DNA from: Purshia tridentata
Taxonomy: Eukaryota > Streptophyta > Magnoliopsida > Rosales > Rosaceae
Direction: 5' to 3'
Assembly: GCA_003254885.1 (NCBI GenBank)
Contig: QANT01000952.1
Span: forward strand, 1-64,000
DNA: 64,000 nt
The notes beneath the pieces were generated by a model that was not told where the DNA came from, made no database searches, and was given only the letters and a program-made list of their open reading frames with translations. A program made the position numbers and the translations under genes. Positions 23,201-34,389 of this stretch are shown here, piece after piece. Every line of letters begins with the position of its first letter. Position 1 is the stretch's first letter.

Positions 23201-26200
23201 AATGTATGTTGCCTACAAGGATAATAAGAACTGATTTTGACATCCAATGACTTGTGTGGTTGGGTTTACCTTCTTTATTTAGAGAATTGCAGCTTTATGA
23301 GCAACATAGTTAAGATTACAGGAAAAAGCAATTTTTTATTTTAAATTTTTGCTTTTTTGTTTTTATTTGGATGTTAGTCACTTGTTTGATATGTTTACTT
23401 GTTTCTTGGTTTTATTATCAGGACGAATGCAAGCGACTGCGACAAAGCATAAAATGTGGACTTATCAACCGGCTAACTGTGGTAATTCTATGTTCTACTG
23501 TCACTTCTGTATGTTGGTATGAAACTTTTTTGTCCTGAGAAAGTGTTTCTTGTAGGGTGATGTTCAAGAGAAAGCAATGGCACTCCAAGAGGTCAGAGTC
23601 AAGGATGTAAGTTTCTTGCCTTTATGCTTGAAGGAGTTTTCTTGTTTATTAAGTTTGTTTTTTTATTTACTTCTTGCACATGTTGTATGTTGCACCTGAA
23701 GTTGATTGATACATCTGAAAATTTATCTCTATATTACAGCGTTGGGATTTGGATGGTTGTGGATTTGATTGTTAGAATAAGGTTCTGGAGTGCACTTAGG
23801 AAAGTTTTGTTGCAAAGAAAACGAAAGAACAAAAAAGATGATTACACAGAAGGAAATTTTTTTATATCATTATTGCAATTTCGAACTGAATGTTTTCCGA
23901 GGAAGAAAATAATAATTTGTTTTATTCTTAAAAGAAAAAGAGTTGTGGACAAGTTATCCACTGCATACAATACAGTAAAAACTGTAAATTCTATCAAGCA
24001 GCCAGAAAAAAAAAAAAATTATAATTAAAACTTAATTAAGTACAGGCCTCCAATCTTAAAAAAACAAGAAAAAAGGTGATTCCCCAGACCTCAGCAGAAA
24101 CTGAAGTCCAAACTCATACTTTATCCCATGGAACCTCCACCCCCTGTCTAAAACTTAAAAAAAATCCTCTTGGTTCTCTCCATTCATACAACCCAAAATA
24201 GAGCCAATACAATAAAAGTGTACTCAGCCTTGAAGAATGCAAACTAACATTCTCCAAAAGAGAAAGTAGAAAGTGAGCTCCCCAATTTTCAGTTTATTCA
24301 AATTGCTACCCAAACCAAAATCCCAACATAATGGAAGAAAGGTGTTTACTGACGGTTTAGCAATAGGTGCTCTATGAAATATTGACAATCTGTAAAGTCG
24401 AAGATAAGAAATGAGCATGGGTTGCTTTAAAAGGTTTTTGGGAAGCTAAAGGTTGTTAGCAGTATTTGGGATGTTAGGGCTTTAGGTAAGAAGAAATGGG
24501 TGAAGAATTAGGAATATGAAGAAACCAAAATATAGTGCTTTTCCTGTTCTACGGCTGCTAACAGCATTCTAGTGAACAGTGTGCAGAGAACAGAGAGAGA
24601 TAACAAACTACACACACACGTTTCATTCAATGAACACAGTATTCATTATTAAAAGGCTGCAGTCTTTGAGTGTGTTTGATTTAGGCATATATGTAGACTC
24701 TTGAGACTGTTATTGTAACAGTAATGACTTAACCTTTACATGTGAGGAAACTACAGATATTGATTGCTTCCTATAATTTATAGTCAAACTGCGTATCGGG
24801 TTTCTTTTCTTGACACAGATTTAAAAGTCAATTACTATAATTACCTCTAATAATGTTCCTCTTTCTGGTACACATGGTCTTAATCAGTGAGGTCTTTTCT
24901 TCTTTCTTAACGTGTCTATGATCTCAGATAATAATGAGTGTAAATATGTTATGGGTTTTATCTTCTTTATATTTTTTTCTTTTGAAAGACGACATCAATT
25001 TTTTTGGTGCTGACATCAACAAAAAGGATCTTAAAAAGGATCATTTTGTCTTCTTTTCAGAGACACCAAAGATTGTGGCTCCTTTTAGTGTTGACTCAAC
25101 TTTTCATCTTCTAGTTTAAATTCAATAGATTTCCTTTATCCTCTGTGTTGCTCTATAGTGTGGGTGTTATATAATTTTATATTAAGTTTATTTTATTTTA
25201 CTCTGATATTTTAATTTTATTTATTTTTACTCTACTACAGTGGTTAGAAACGGAGATAGTGCGACTCAGCCATCTTCGTGATCGAGCTAGTGAAAAAGGG
25301 CGTAGGAAGGAATATCCTTATCTGTTCAAGTTTAACACTTTTTTGTGCTCATATTTTCTTATGGTGCAATGTTTGAATGTGCTACTTGGGGCCTTATTCA
25401 TTGCTTTCTTTCTAGAAGTCTGAGTTACTGATTTAATTTTGTTATGAGCCTGTGTTTCAACTTCTTTTCCTTGCTCTGTCTCAAGGGCCAAGGCTGTGGT
25501 CTTAGAAATAAGTTGACCTCTTTACTAAATTAGTGAATTCCCGTAGAAGTCTTACAAGGAAAAGAAAAAAGCCAAAAAAAAAAAAAAAGAGGTAGTGTAA
25601 ATTTATGTGGAATTTTTACCTCTTTTTTCTTTTTGAAAGTATAGTTATGATAATAACTTATTAGTGACATATGGTAGGCTTTTATTGTTCTTTGTCAAGG
25701 TCATGTATGGTTTTTGATCGCTTTCAATAGGTTTAGTATTTTCTTTTCTATTGTTTGATCCCATTCCTTATGTTGGAGTTTGGAGGAAGAGTTGGTTGGA
25801 TATCCCTAGTTTACAATAAAAGAATGCTCGATAAGCTCCTGGCCAAAAAAAAAAAAAAATTCTAGATAAGCTGGCATCTGTTTTACTAATATTTTTCAAT
25901 AAATTTTTGCTATGTTGGATTATTAGTAGTAGTCTTAAATTGTCATTTAATTTGCTTTTTGGAATATGGATAGACATAAACTTTGTACCTTAGAAAAAAA
26001 GGTGGATAAGTTAGTGAAGCTGAGTTGTAGAATTTTAAAATTTTTGGTGTGGTGTGGTTAGCTTTAAGTGTTACTGCACCAACAATGCAAGTCAAATGCA
26101 GCAGTCTAAATGAATTTGTATTGTATGCCATGTTGTGTACCGTTGAGCGAATGTATGCAATTTCTGAGCCTGTCCTGGTGGTACTTTACGGATCATCAGT

Positions 26201-28786
26201 TTCTTATTTGCAAGTGTCTTCTGCTTCTCTTCCGTACTTTGCACTCAAAGTTGCGGCCCAAAAACATATCAGCATGTCAATATAAATAAATCCAATTTAT
26301 TTCTTGATTTTGAGGAAAGAAAAACATAAGTTACTTCTTTTATTATTATAGTTCTTTCTGTTATATTTGTTAGTCTAGTTGACTAGGAATAGATAAAGTA
26401 ATCCTTAACATCCTTTCACGCTTAGAGAATGTGTAGAGAAATTGCAGACTCTGAAGACACCCGAGGAGCGCCTGCGTAGACTAGAGGAAACTGTAGAAAT
26501 ACATGCAGATCCAAATATGGATCCAAGTTATGAGTCCGAGGAAGATGAAGATGAAGGAGATGATAAGAAACAAGGTCCCTTTCTACATTTTGTGAAATTT
26601 GTATACCTTAATTCTCTAGTACAATTTTCTTTGTTTAATTGTTCAATAATAACATATAGCTTTGGATTCATGCAGAAAGTTACATGAGACCTACGGGTTC
26701 TGGCTTTGGCAGGAAGGGAAGGGAGCCAATTTCTCCACGAAGAGGAGGATCTTCTTTGAATGATTCCTGGAGTGGGTCGAGGAATAATTCCAATATGAAT
26801 CGGGAGTTGAGCAGAAACATGTCTAATAAAGGGTTCTTCAATAAAGCAGAAAATACAACTGGAGCTGGTGAGATAGTGAATGATTTATGGGGCCAAGGAA
26901 GAGACAGAGAAACACAGCAAACAAACCACTGGGAGAAGAATCAAAATATTTCTAGTCTAGAAACAGGTGTTAGGAGTACACAGACTGTGGTATTATCTGA
27001 ATCATCTCCAGCTCAGGGGTCAGAAAATTCAGTGGAACCTCTCTCCTCTGGGGTAGCACAATCTGCAGCCAATATCAATGAAACAGAAAAAATTTGGCAT
27101 TACCAGGATCCATCTGGAAAAGTCCAGGGACCATTTTCCATGGTACAGCTTCGTAAATGGAATAACACTGGCTATTTTCCTGCCAACTTGAGAGTTTGGA
27201 GAAACACTGAGAAGCAAGAAGATTCTATACTGGTAACTGATGCATTGGCTGGAAAGTTCCAGAAAGACCCTTCATTGATGGACAGCAGTTTTCCAAAGTC
27301 TCAAATGGTGCACGACTCACATCTCTCCCCTGCGAATTCTGGGAAAGCTGCAGGAGCTCTCTTACACCGGGGTGCAGAAGGCCAAGCTGGAGGAGGAAGT
27401 TGGGGATCCCAAAGTGAAATTAATTCTTCCACAGGCAGGAGTACTCCCTCATCAGTTGAGGTCCCTAAGTATTCTGCAGACGGGTGGGGTACAACAAACT
27501 TTCCTTCGCCTACTCCATCTCGAACGCCCATGGGTGGGGCACAGGGGCAAGGTTATGAAAATAATTGGTCACCTACTCCTCTTCATCCAGCTGGATCTGT
27601 CTCGGGAGCCAATTCATTGCCAGGAGGCAATGGAATGCTGCAACCACCTGCAGTAGTTACTCCAGAAAGTGCAATGCGAGTTTCTGGAAATGATCGCTCA
27701 AGTTCTCTTCCTGGTATGACTGCAGTGGGCACTACAAATGCTCGTCAAATTCATGGTCAGGGGTTGTCACCTGTATTGACCGATGCCTCAATGAATTCAG
27801 TAGCTGATGTGAAAAACATTGTTTCAAATCTTCAAAATCTGGTTCAGTCTGTGACTGGTCGTAGTCCTGTTGGAGATCCGCGAGGATGGGGGTCTGGTTC
27901 AGTTCCAAAACAGGAAATCACTGCCTCAGGTCCAGTACCGGGGAGTGAATCTCAACCCTGGGGAGGTGCTCCATCTCAAAATTCAGAACCAAATAATGGT
28001 ACTACTGTGCCTGTGCAACATCCAGGCCATGGTTACTGGGGAAATGCGCCATCTACTAACAATGCTACGCCATCTATTAATACAGGAAATTCAGCTGGAA
28101 ATTTTCAAACAACAGGATTCTCAGGTGTTCCGCACTCTGATCCTTGGAGACCTCCACTTCCAAGTAATCAATCATATGTTCAGCCTCCACCACCAGCCCA
28201 GGTACCTTGGGGCATGGGTGTTGCAGATAACCAAAGTGCTGTGAGAACGGGGCAAGAGAATCAAAATACTAGTTGGGTGCCAATGGCGGGAAATCCAAAC
28301 ATGGCCTGGGGAGGACCAGTAGCAGGAAATGCAAACATGAATTTTGGAGCTCCGGGTCAGGGTTCAGGATGGACTGCACCTGGTCAAGGTCCAGTACCTG
28401 GGAATGTGGTTCCTAATTGGGTCCCACCTGGTCAGGGACCACCATCTGTAAGTGCAAATCCTGGTTGGGTTGCACCGGGTCAAGGGCCAGTACATGGGAA
28501 TGCAAATCCTGGTTGGGGTGGTGCACCTACTGCAAACCCAGTCATGCGGGGAAGTGAACAAACTCAGAATGGAGATAGGTTCGCAAATCAAAGGGATCGT
28601 GGTTCTCATGGTGCAGATTCTGGTTTTGGTGCGGGTAAGCCTTGGAACAGGCAGTCAACATATGGTGGTGGAGGGGGAGGAGCTTCCTCCAGGCCTCCTT
28701 TCAAAGGGCAGAGAGTGTGCAAGTTCTACGAGAGTGGACACTGCAAGAAGGGTGCATCGTGCGATTATCTGCACCCTGACCATTAA
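17253..28786 (+). CDS. NERD / C3H19-C3H44-type chromatin protein (PHD, SWIB, Plus3, GYF, GW-rich tail, CCCH)
   Basis: Ten exons: 17253-18475, 18562-18641, 19938-20125, 21819-22740, 22848-22975, 23422-23481, 23556-23606, 25241-25311, 26420-26574 and 26676-28786. Phase is consistent throughout, giving 1662 aa. Order of domains: acidic Glu/Ala repeats (to about 370); a PHD-type finger beginning VCFICFDGG (about 392) with a Cys-rich extension to 497; SWIB (about 610-693); Plus3 (about 753-885); GYF (about 1097-1152, WHYQDPSGKVQGPF); a Trp-Gly-rich disordered region; and a terminal CCCH finger (C-x7-C-x5-C-x3-H, about 1641-1659). In Arabidopsis this architecture is found in NERD, which binds histone H3 and AGO2 and acts in siRNA-guided DNA methylation, and in its relative C3H44. 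Which of the two this matches was not tested. Intron 8 is AT-AC (U12-type); the other introns are GT-AG. Confidence 0.93.
17940..18176 (+). repeat. Coding minisatellite (acidic Glu/Ala repeats) in NERD-like exon 1
   Basis: Imperfect repeats of 21-24 bases built on gaggctgaagcggaaagag encode EAEAERDEAEAES-like units. The repeat keeps a multiple of three throughout, so length changes would stay in frame. The opposite strand has long open frames here only because of the repeat composition. Confidence 0.85.
19259..19278. repeat. GA microsatellite in NERD-like intron 2
   Basis: About ten GA units within the intron between the two PHD exons. No further role is visible. Confidence 0.9.
20126..21818 (+). 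other. NERD-like intron 3 (1.69 kb) with repeat remnants
   Basis: Bounded by GT-AG. At 21184-21355 it carries a block similar to the inner part of the foldback MITE at 5.4 kb, including a tctattttttaggtct core followed by agatcatccttgcaaaaaa. No coding sequence beyond chance frames. Confidence 0.6.
25312..26419 (+). other. U12-type AT-AC intron in the NERD-like gene
   Basis: The intron begins ATATCCTTAT, a near-perfect U12 5' splice site, and ends TTCAC. The branch-point element TCCTTAAC at 26402-26409 places the branch A about 11 nt from the 3' end, within the short range expected for the minor spliceosome. Joining GA at 25310-25311 to GCTTAGAGAATGT at 26420 keeps phase and gives RRKELRECVEKLQ. 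No GT-AG alternative at these edges gives this reading. Confidence 0.92.
25827..25872 (+). mobile_element. Micro-insertion CCTGGCC-poly(A) with flanking duplication
   Basis: The insert at 25838-25861 consists of CCTGGCC, about 15 A and TT. It is flanked by ctcgataagct (25827-25837) and ctagataagct (25862-25872), an 11-bp duplication with one mismatch. This looks like a severely 5'-truncated poly(A) retroposon inside the U12-type intron. Confidence 0.65.
27860..28560 (+). other. GW/WG-rich segment of the NERD-like protein (putative AGO hook)
   Basis: Within exon 10 the translated sequence is rich in Trp next to Gly or in GW-like contexts: RGWGSGS, PWGGAP, YWGNAP, PWGMGV, AWGGPV, GSGWTAP, NPGWVAPG and NPGWGGAP. 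The last part is a tandem repeat of PGQGP units (about 28345-28530). GW/WG motifs of this kind bind Argonaute in NERD and similar proteins; binding here is inferred. Confidence 0.75.
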
Positions 28787-31083
28787 AAAGTTTTGGCAAC
28801 TCATAGCAGCATAGCAGTCAATACTGTACAGTAATTTCCCATAAAAGAGTTTTGATTTTGTATAAGCCTCTTTATCCTATCTTCTATTTATTATAACTTT
28901 TGCAGTTTAGTGTTTTTCTTTTAGCTTCGTTTTATTCTCCTTTTCAGCAAGTTAAAGCCTTATTTTTATGGTAAATTTTTTTCTTCTTTTTTTCTGGCGT
29001 AGATGGTGGTTGGGATGCGGTTAGAGGTTTAGGTATGCTGAGTTTCTCTTATATTGTTTTCAACTTCGTTGACAATGTTGATTCCACAAACGTGGTTCAA
29101 TCCCATTTTTTCCTAGCGATTCCCGTTCTACTCGTCATACCCGCCACTTTTTTAAAAAAATGTCCCTCATGACGCCTAAACACACTTACCTATTACATTT
29201 ACTTTCAATACCCATTTGAGCCCCAAAAATGAATATGAGTTGGATGTTTTCATTTGGATTCTGAAAGTATGAAACTTTACATTTTGTAAGCTTATTGGAC
29301 AAAATATTTTTTACTCTGTTTTTTTAATTAATAAATTACATATATATTATATATATATATATATATCTCTAACTCTTAGCAAATTATATTTAAATTGATA
29401 AAGCATTTCAATATTATATAATGATTAATGTAAATTTTCTTTTCTCATAAAGGTTAATGAGCTTTGAAATTATATTCTTTTTTAATTGATAAGTCCAATT
29501 CATTTGATGATGTCATGTATTTTGATGCATTAAAAAATACCAATTTGCTCATCTTTTTTTTTTCCATATAAATTAAATATTGAATTTCTATAAAAATTAA
29601 TTTTAGGATTTTTTTTCAAATTTAAGATTTTTTATTTTTTATGCCACGTGTCATGACATGGCATCTAATTAGCATCCACATAAGTGTCATGTCAGCATTT
29701 AACAAATTTTTTAACTGTCATACTAACGGAGGTACTAAATTGTAACAAATTAAAAACATAAAGTATGACATTGCAAGATTTTAAATATGAGGTACTAAAT
29801 TGAAATTTGAAACAAACTTAAGGTACTGAATTAAAATTAACACAATTTTTTTATTGAAAGATTTGAAAACCAAACCAAATTGTAAGTTTCAGATTGCAAC
29901 TTATATGAATGGGTTACAGTTTTATCACCTCAAACCATGAGTTTAATCAAACTAAACTGCCTATATGAATTAACAATATATTATCTTTTACATGTGACAT
30001 TATATAATTGAAGCAAAACTAATCTACATGGTAGTGTGCACTACATACAATTACTTATAATTTCTTAAATTTATATTATCTCACTTTTCAGAAAATAATC
30101 ACTATTTTTGAAATTTTAAACTTGTAAAATAATGTTGCGCCTTGAAAACCAAACCAAAACAAAACCAATCCAACCAAACTTTTCGGTATACCGCACCTTG
30201 GTTTTAGGCTACAATAGTTTGGTGATTATTTGAAATTTTTTCAAATTGACCATAATAGTTTGGTGATGATTTGACTCAAACCAAACCAAACTATACCGTG
30301 TTCACTCCTAAGCATGCTAGCTAGCTAGTGAGCCCATGTAATTTTTTTTTTTTCAAAGAGTCCATATTAATGTTGATTTCCAATATGTTAGTAGAAAAAA
30401 GAATAAGAAAGAAATCATTATCATTCCTCTTATTTTCATTCTTAGTTGGTACATGTCCTTAATGAAAGATTGATATTCTAGTAAGTGAACTCATAAACAT
30501 CTAATGATTACATGTATATCATATAATTATTATATGGCAGAAACTTCCCAATTTATGAGTTAAAAACTATATTTGGAGTTATACCGAATACAATAGACAA
30601 TTGTGATGATAATCAAAGAACTGTGGTGATGTGCACAACTTTTCAAAAATTTAATTGAGTAATATGATTTATGAGATTATCTTTTTTTTTTTTTTTTNNN
30701 NTTTTTTTTTTTTTTTTTGGCCAGGGATGAGATTATCTTATTAATTACTGATAAATGTACTTAGATATAACTTATAAGAGAAACACTTGCTGCACCAAAA
30801 GAAAATGAAAGTACTTTTCATGCTTCAATTTTCGGCCGTCGGATTAGCATCGAACATTCCGGACAATGAAGTAGAGATCACTGGAGAGTTGGAGGGAGTA
30901 AAAACTGAAAACTGAAAACTGAATGTAAAAAGAGGATCTTTTTTTAAAACCTTTTTTGGGAATTGTAAAAGGACACTCTTGCAACAACAACGAACAAAAT
31001 TTCCAAAAAAACAACAAACAAATAATGGAAAACAAAAATTGGGCTTATGATATTTGATTGAGATAGTCTAAACCTAAATACAG
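28787..31083. other. Spacer between the NERD-like gene and the small unknown gene
   Basis: The first 100-250 bases are probably the NERD-like 3' UTR. The rest is AT-rich. It has an AT microsatellite at about 29339-29367. Around 29640-29840 the phrase ggtactaaattg and variants recur, and at 29860-30310 repeated aaaccaaaccaa and its complement ttggtt occur, which suggests old transposon ends. No gene is visible. Confidence 0.55.
30671..30738 (-). mobile_element. Poly(A) micro-retroposon with 12-bp duplication; contains an N gap
   Basis: The direct repeat atgagattatct occurs at 30671-30682 and 30727-30738. It flanks a T run with four Ns (30698-30701) that ends GGCCAGGG. Read on the minus strand the insert is CCCTGGCC followed by poly(A). 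True length is unknown because of the Ns. Confidence 0.65.
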
Positions 31084-34000
31084 ATGGATAAGCAAGTTGA
31101 ACACACTGAACAGGGAGATGGAGATGGAGATGGAGAAATCCGAGATCAAAACCTTAATCAGAGCAGCAGAGCCTCAACAAGGGGAAAGTCGTGCAAGGGT
31201 TGCCTCTATTACTCTTCCACACAGAAATCCAAATCCAAATACCCCACTTGCGTTGGCTTCTCCAAAACCCTCCAACAAGGTCTCTCTCACTGTCTCTATC
31301 AATTTCCTGTTGTTTTCACTTTTTCTTCACAGCCAATATTGATTGATCTTACTTCGTGTTTTTGGGCATGATGTTTTGTTTGTCAAAATTCATAGGCTTT
31401 TCCAATCGATGAATGCATTTGATGCTTATCTCTATGAAATGACCCATAAGCCAGCGTGGTGCAATAGTGTCTGCATTTGAATGGGTCTAAATTTGAAAGC
31501 TTGAAACTTTTCTTGATTCTTGTGGCCTCTGGTGCTTGGTGCTTTTATATTGTAGTGCTAACATTCATAGGCTGAATCTGTTGCTTATATTTGATCATAG
31601 TAATAGGAAAGGCTCTATCTTTGTAGAATATTATTGAGAGTATATGATATATCCCACATTGGGAATTTTAAGCCTTGCATATCCTGGTCACTCCACCCCT
31701 TTCCAATGCCAATTGGTTTTGGGTTGGATGCTATAACTTCTACAGTTGGTAAGGTCCATGTTATTAGTTAATATTAAATAAATTTTTTTTTTTGTAATTT
31801 TTCCCCAATACATTAATATTTCAACTGAGAGTTTATTTGTTTATTTACGGGTTTATGGTCAGTACCCAGCTACATTGTGGGAGAAACAGAGTTGGAAGCA
31901 TCTAAAGCAGACCGCAGCCTTACAGATTTTAAGTATGGTTGCGTAGGTTACTCGGTGTTCATAGACAGGAAAGATTCTTCTGGTGATCCACAAAATAAAC
32001 AAGCAGAACTGCCATTTTGTGTTGGTCTTGAGGTACTAAATCTTGACCCTCCTTTTCTTCTTCTCCTGATTTGTAAAACTCATTACATTTAATTTTATGC
32101 TTGAAGACTGTCTGAAATTTGTTCGGTGGAATATCTGCGATATGTGAGAGCACATGTTGTTTGGAACTCTATATCACTTTCCTATCCAAGTTAAAAACAG
32201 GCTTACAGTCCTTGTGGCGTGCATCTTTATTCTAGAATTCTTTTACCTTAAGGATAAGAATTTAATTTGGTTAGTGTGCTAGCTCTCCCACTCACCAGTA
32301 GTAGAGCACTTTCCCCGCACACAATGGCAAGAGTTTGAATCTTGCCATCCCCATCCTCCAATTAAAAAGTGTGCTAGGAACAGCTCCAGTTAGGAGCAGA
32401 AAGTCTAACCCTGTCTCCAGGGTTAGCTTTCAATGTGTAGGAAGTGAAATTTTAAAAGTCTAGTTACATTCATAATTTATCATCATTTGTATGCTTAAAG
32501 TCTTCTCGTTAACTCAATTGATAATGTGACATAACTAGTTTGTGTCAGGTATTGTATGACAAACGAACAGCAGGCCATGCTCCTGCTCCTGCTTCTGGTC
32601 ATAATAGTGAAGGTATATGAAGTTTTCTTTTCTTTTTTTCTTTGAAAAGGCGGGCAGTGGGAATGTGAATAAATTCTTGATTTTAATGAATAATTTAAAG
32701 AATCCATCTTCCCCAATGGGGTTCATAACCTCTGATAGTAAAATTTTTGCATGTTCTTTAACCCCTGTTCTGCAAATGTTGTCCATGTCAAAAATTCAGT
32801 ATAATTAAATTAATTTTTATTTGTGTACATTCACTTCTTTTTTCTTTCTTTTTTTGACTTGACTTTTGAAATTTTGGTAGTCTGGGTAATTTCATCTACA
32901 ATGTGATTAAAGAGTATATGTCACAGCCCTGTCATGAAATTAATCGCATGCTTAAAGTTTATTGCATTTAAATTAGTGAATTTTTGTGTAGATTTACTTT
33001 TTCTAAAGGAATGCACATATACTTCTTTAATTACAAAAACTAGCTGAAGTTAGATGAAATTCGTGGAATTGTATTATTGTGGGTCATTCCATCTGCAATG
33101 TGATTATCCTGTATTCTTTAAGGGCATGTACAGTTATCATCCTACCATCAAAGTCTGTTCTTCCACTATTTGTCTTTATTTTGATGTAAAGTTTATGAAA
33201 TCAAATAAATGATCCCCATGGAATTTGCGTTCAACGGCCCCATTTTCATTTGGCTCCCAAATGCATGGTAAAACTCATTAATAGCATTTAGGTCAGCCAT
33301 GTTGCATGAGATGGAAAAATGCAGGGCAGTTAGAAAAAAAATGTTCATATAATGAGTGTGATAGAAAGGGGGATGTTTAGATGGATGTGTGGGAAGAAAG
33401 GAAGGATGGGATTGAAAATGATCACATAAATGAGAAAGTCAAGGTAGCACTCATCGATTGGCCTAAAAAAAAAGAAGTAGCACTCATTAGATATAAAATG
33501 AGAGGGAACCGACTATGGTGTTTTGGAGTCTTTGGAAAGAGTGACCAATTATCCTATAATAAAAAAATAGATGCACCATTTAGAAAGATTGACTTAATCA
33601 ATGATGACTTGATCATAGGACAACATGGAGGAAAATGATTCATGTAGCCGATCCAAACTAGTCAGGATAAGGCGCGGTTGTTGTTGTACATATACCAAAT
33701 GTGTCCCACTATGAATGACGCATGTGTTCTATATATGAAAGTAAAGCCATGCTGGAACGTGTAAATGCACTAAACCTGTTTGAAGAACATGTGCCTGCTT
33801 TGATACTTATAAGTTTGATCCTTCTTTTTTGAATTTTTCCAAATTATGTGTTAAGAACAAAAAATGACTGATGATCCACCTCCAAACAACTGAATCTTTT
33901 GAGAATAGTGGTGAACCAACAAACTTTTATCAATATGTGAATACTAATTTTTGAAAAGTCATTGAGTTTTCTTATAGCATGGAATTCTATGTATTGTATT

Positions 34001-34389
34001 GTTTTGGAAGTCTGAAGTTCATAATTCTTGGTGTGTTTTCCTCTTCAGAAAATGTTCGGCCTATTCCTCAACCTCAAACTTACAAACCAGCACATTCAAC
34101 AGGAGATGAATACCTCCACAGGTAAGGCAGAAATTTGAGTTAACAAAGAAAATGAGTTATCAATGACTTTTATTTCACATGGTTTTCGGTTTGGATTTTC
34201 CAGTTCTGCTTATCCAGTTATCCTCATTTGGCTTGAACACAAAATCTCAAGTATTTATATATATGCAGGTTTAAGAGGAATGCAATCCTAGTAGCATCAG
34301 GTGTTGCTAGGAATGTGAATAGAGTCGGCAACTACATAAAACGGAGTGTGGATGACATTTTATACCCCTACCGTAGAAGGCCCAAGTAA
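31084..34389 (+). CDS. Conserved plant protein of unknown function (DUF8204-like)
   Basis: Five exons: 31084-31279, 31863-32032, 32549-32612, 34049-34121 and 34269-34389. All are GT-AG and in phase, giving 207 aa. The N-terminus (to about 40) is charged and low in complexity. A conserved block follows with SCKGCLYYSS, YPTCVGFSKTL, VPSYIVGETELEASK and DFKYGCVGYSVF. The C-terminus has FKRNAILVASGVARNVNRVG and a basic tail YPYRRRPK. The pairs CxxC and Cys-x-G could bind metal, but this is a guess. There is no signal peptide and no clear membrane segment. I recognise it as a widespread plant family without assigned function; the DUF number is from memory. The start is the ATG at 31084, the first in frame with the conserved block. 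Confidence 0.87.
33365..33690 (+). mobile_element. LINE relic (reverse-transcriptase C-terminus and 3' tail)
   Basis: Lies in intron 3 of the DUF8204-like gene, which it shares in orientation. Translated pieces in shifting frames resemble the C-terminal part of plant LINE ORF2: MFRWMCGKKGRMG, then KMRGNRLWCFGVFGKS, then APFRKIDLI. The 3' end reads gtagccgatcc, ggataaggcgcggttgttg, close to the usual plant LINE tail ending in gttgttgttgta. Stops and frame changes show it is dead, and it is strongly 5'-truncated. Confidence 0.78.
33444..33487 (+). mobile_element. Micro-insertion GGCC-T-poly(A) nested in the LINE relic
   Basis: The perfect 11-bp repeat gtagcactcat at 33444-33454 and 33477-33487 flanks a 22-bp insert (cgattggcctaaaaaaaaa and gaa). 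Disregarding insert plus one repeat (33 bp), the LINE frame reads on across the point as KVKVALIRYKMRGNRL, so the insertion is younger than the LINE. Confidence 0.75.

Noticed and set aside
32280-32365. tRNA- or SINE-like phrase (gtagagcac, then gagtttgaatctt)
   Set aside because: The apparent B-box is imperfect and no acceptor stem or anticodon arm can be drawn. It may be a tRNA-derived SINE remnant but is not supportable.
33381-33638. An 85-aa open frame in intron 3 of the unknown-function gene
   Set aside because: It is part of the LINE relic with frame changes, not a gene.
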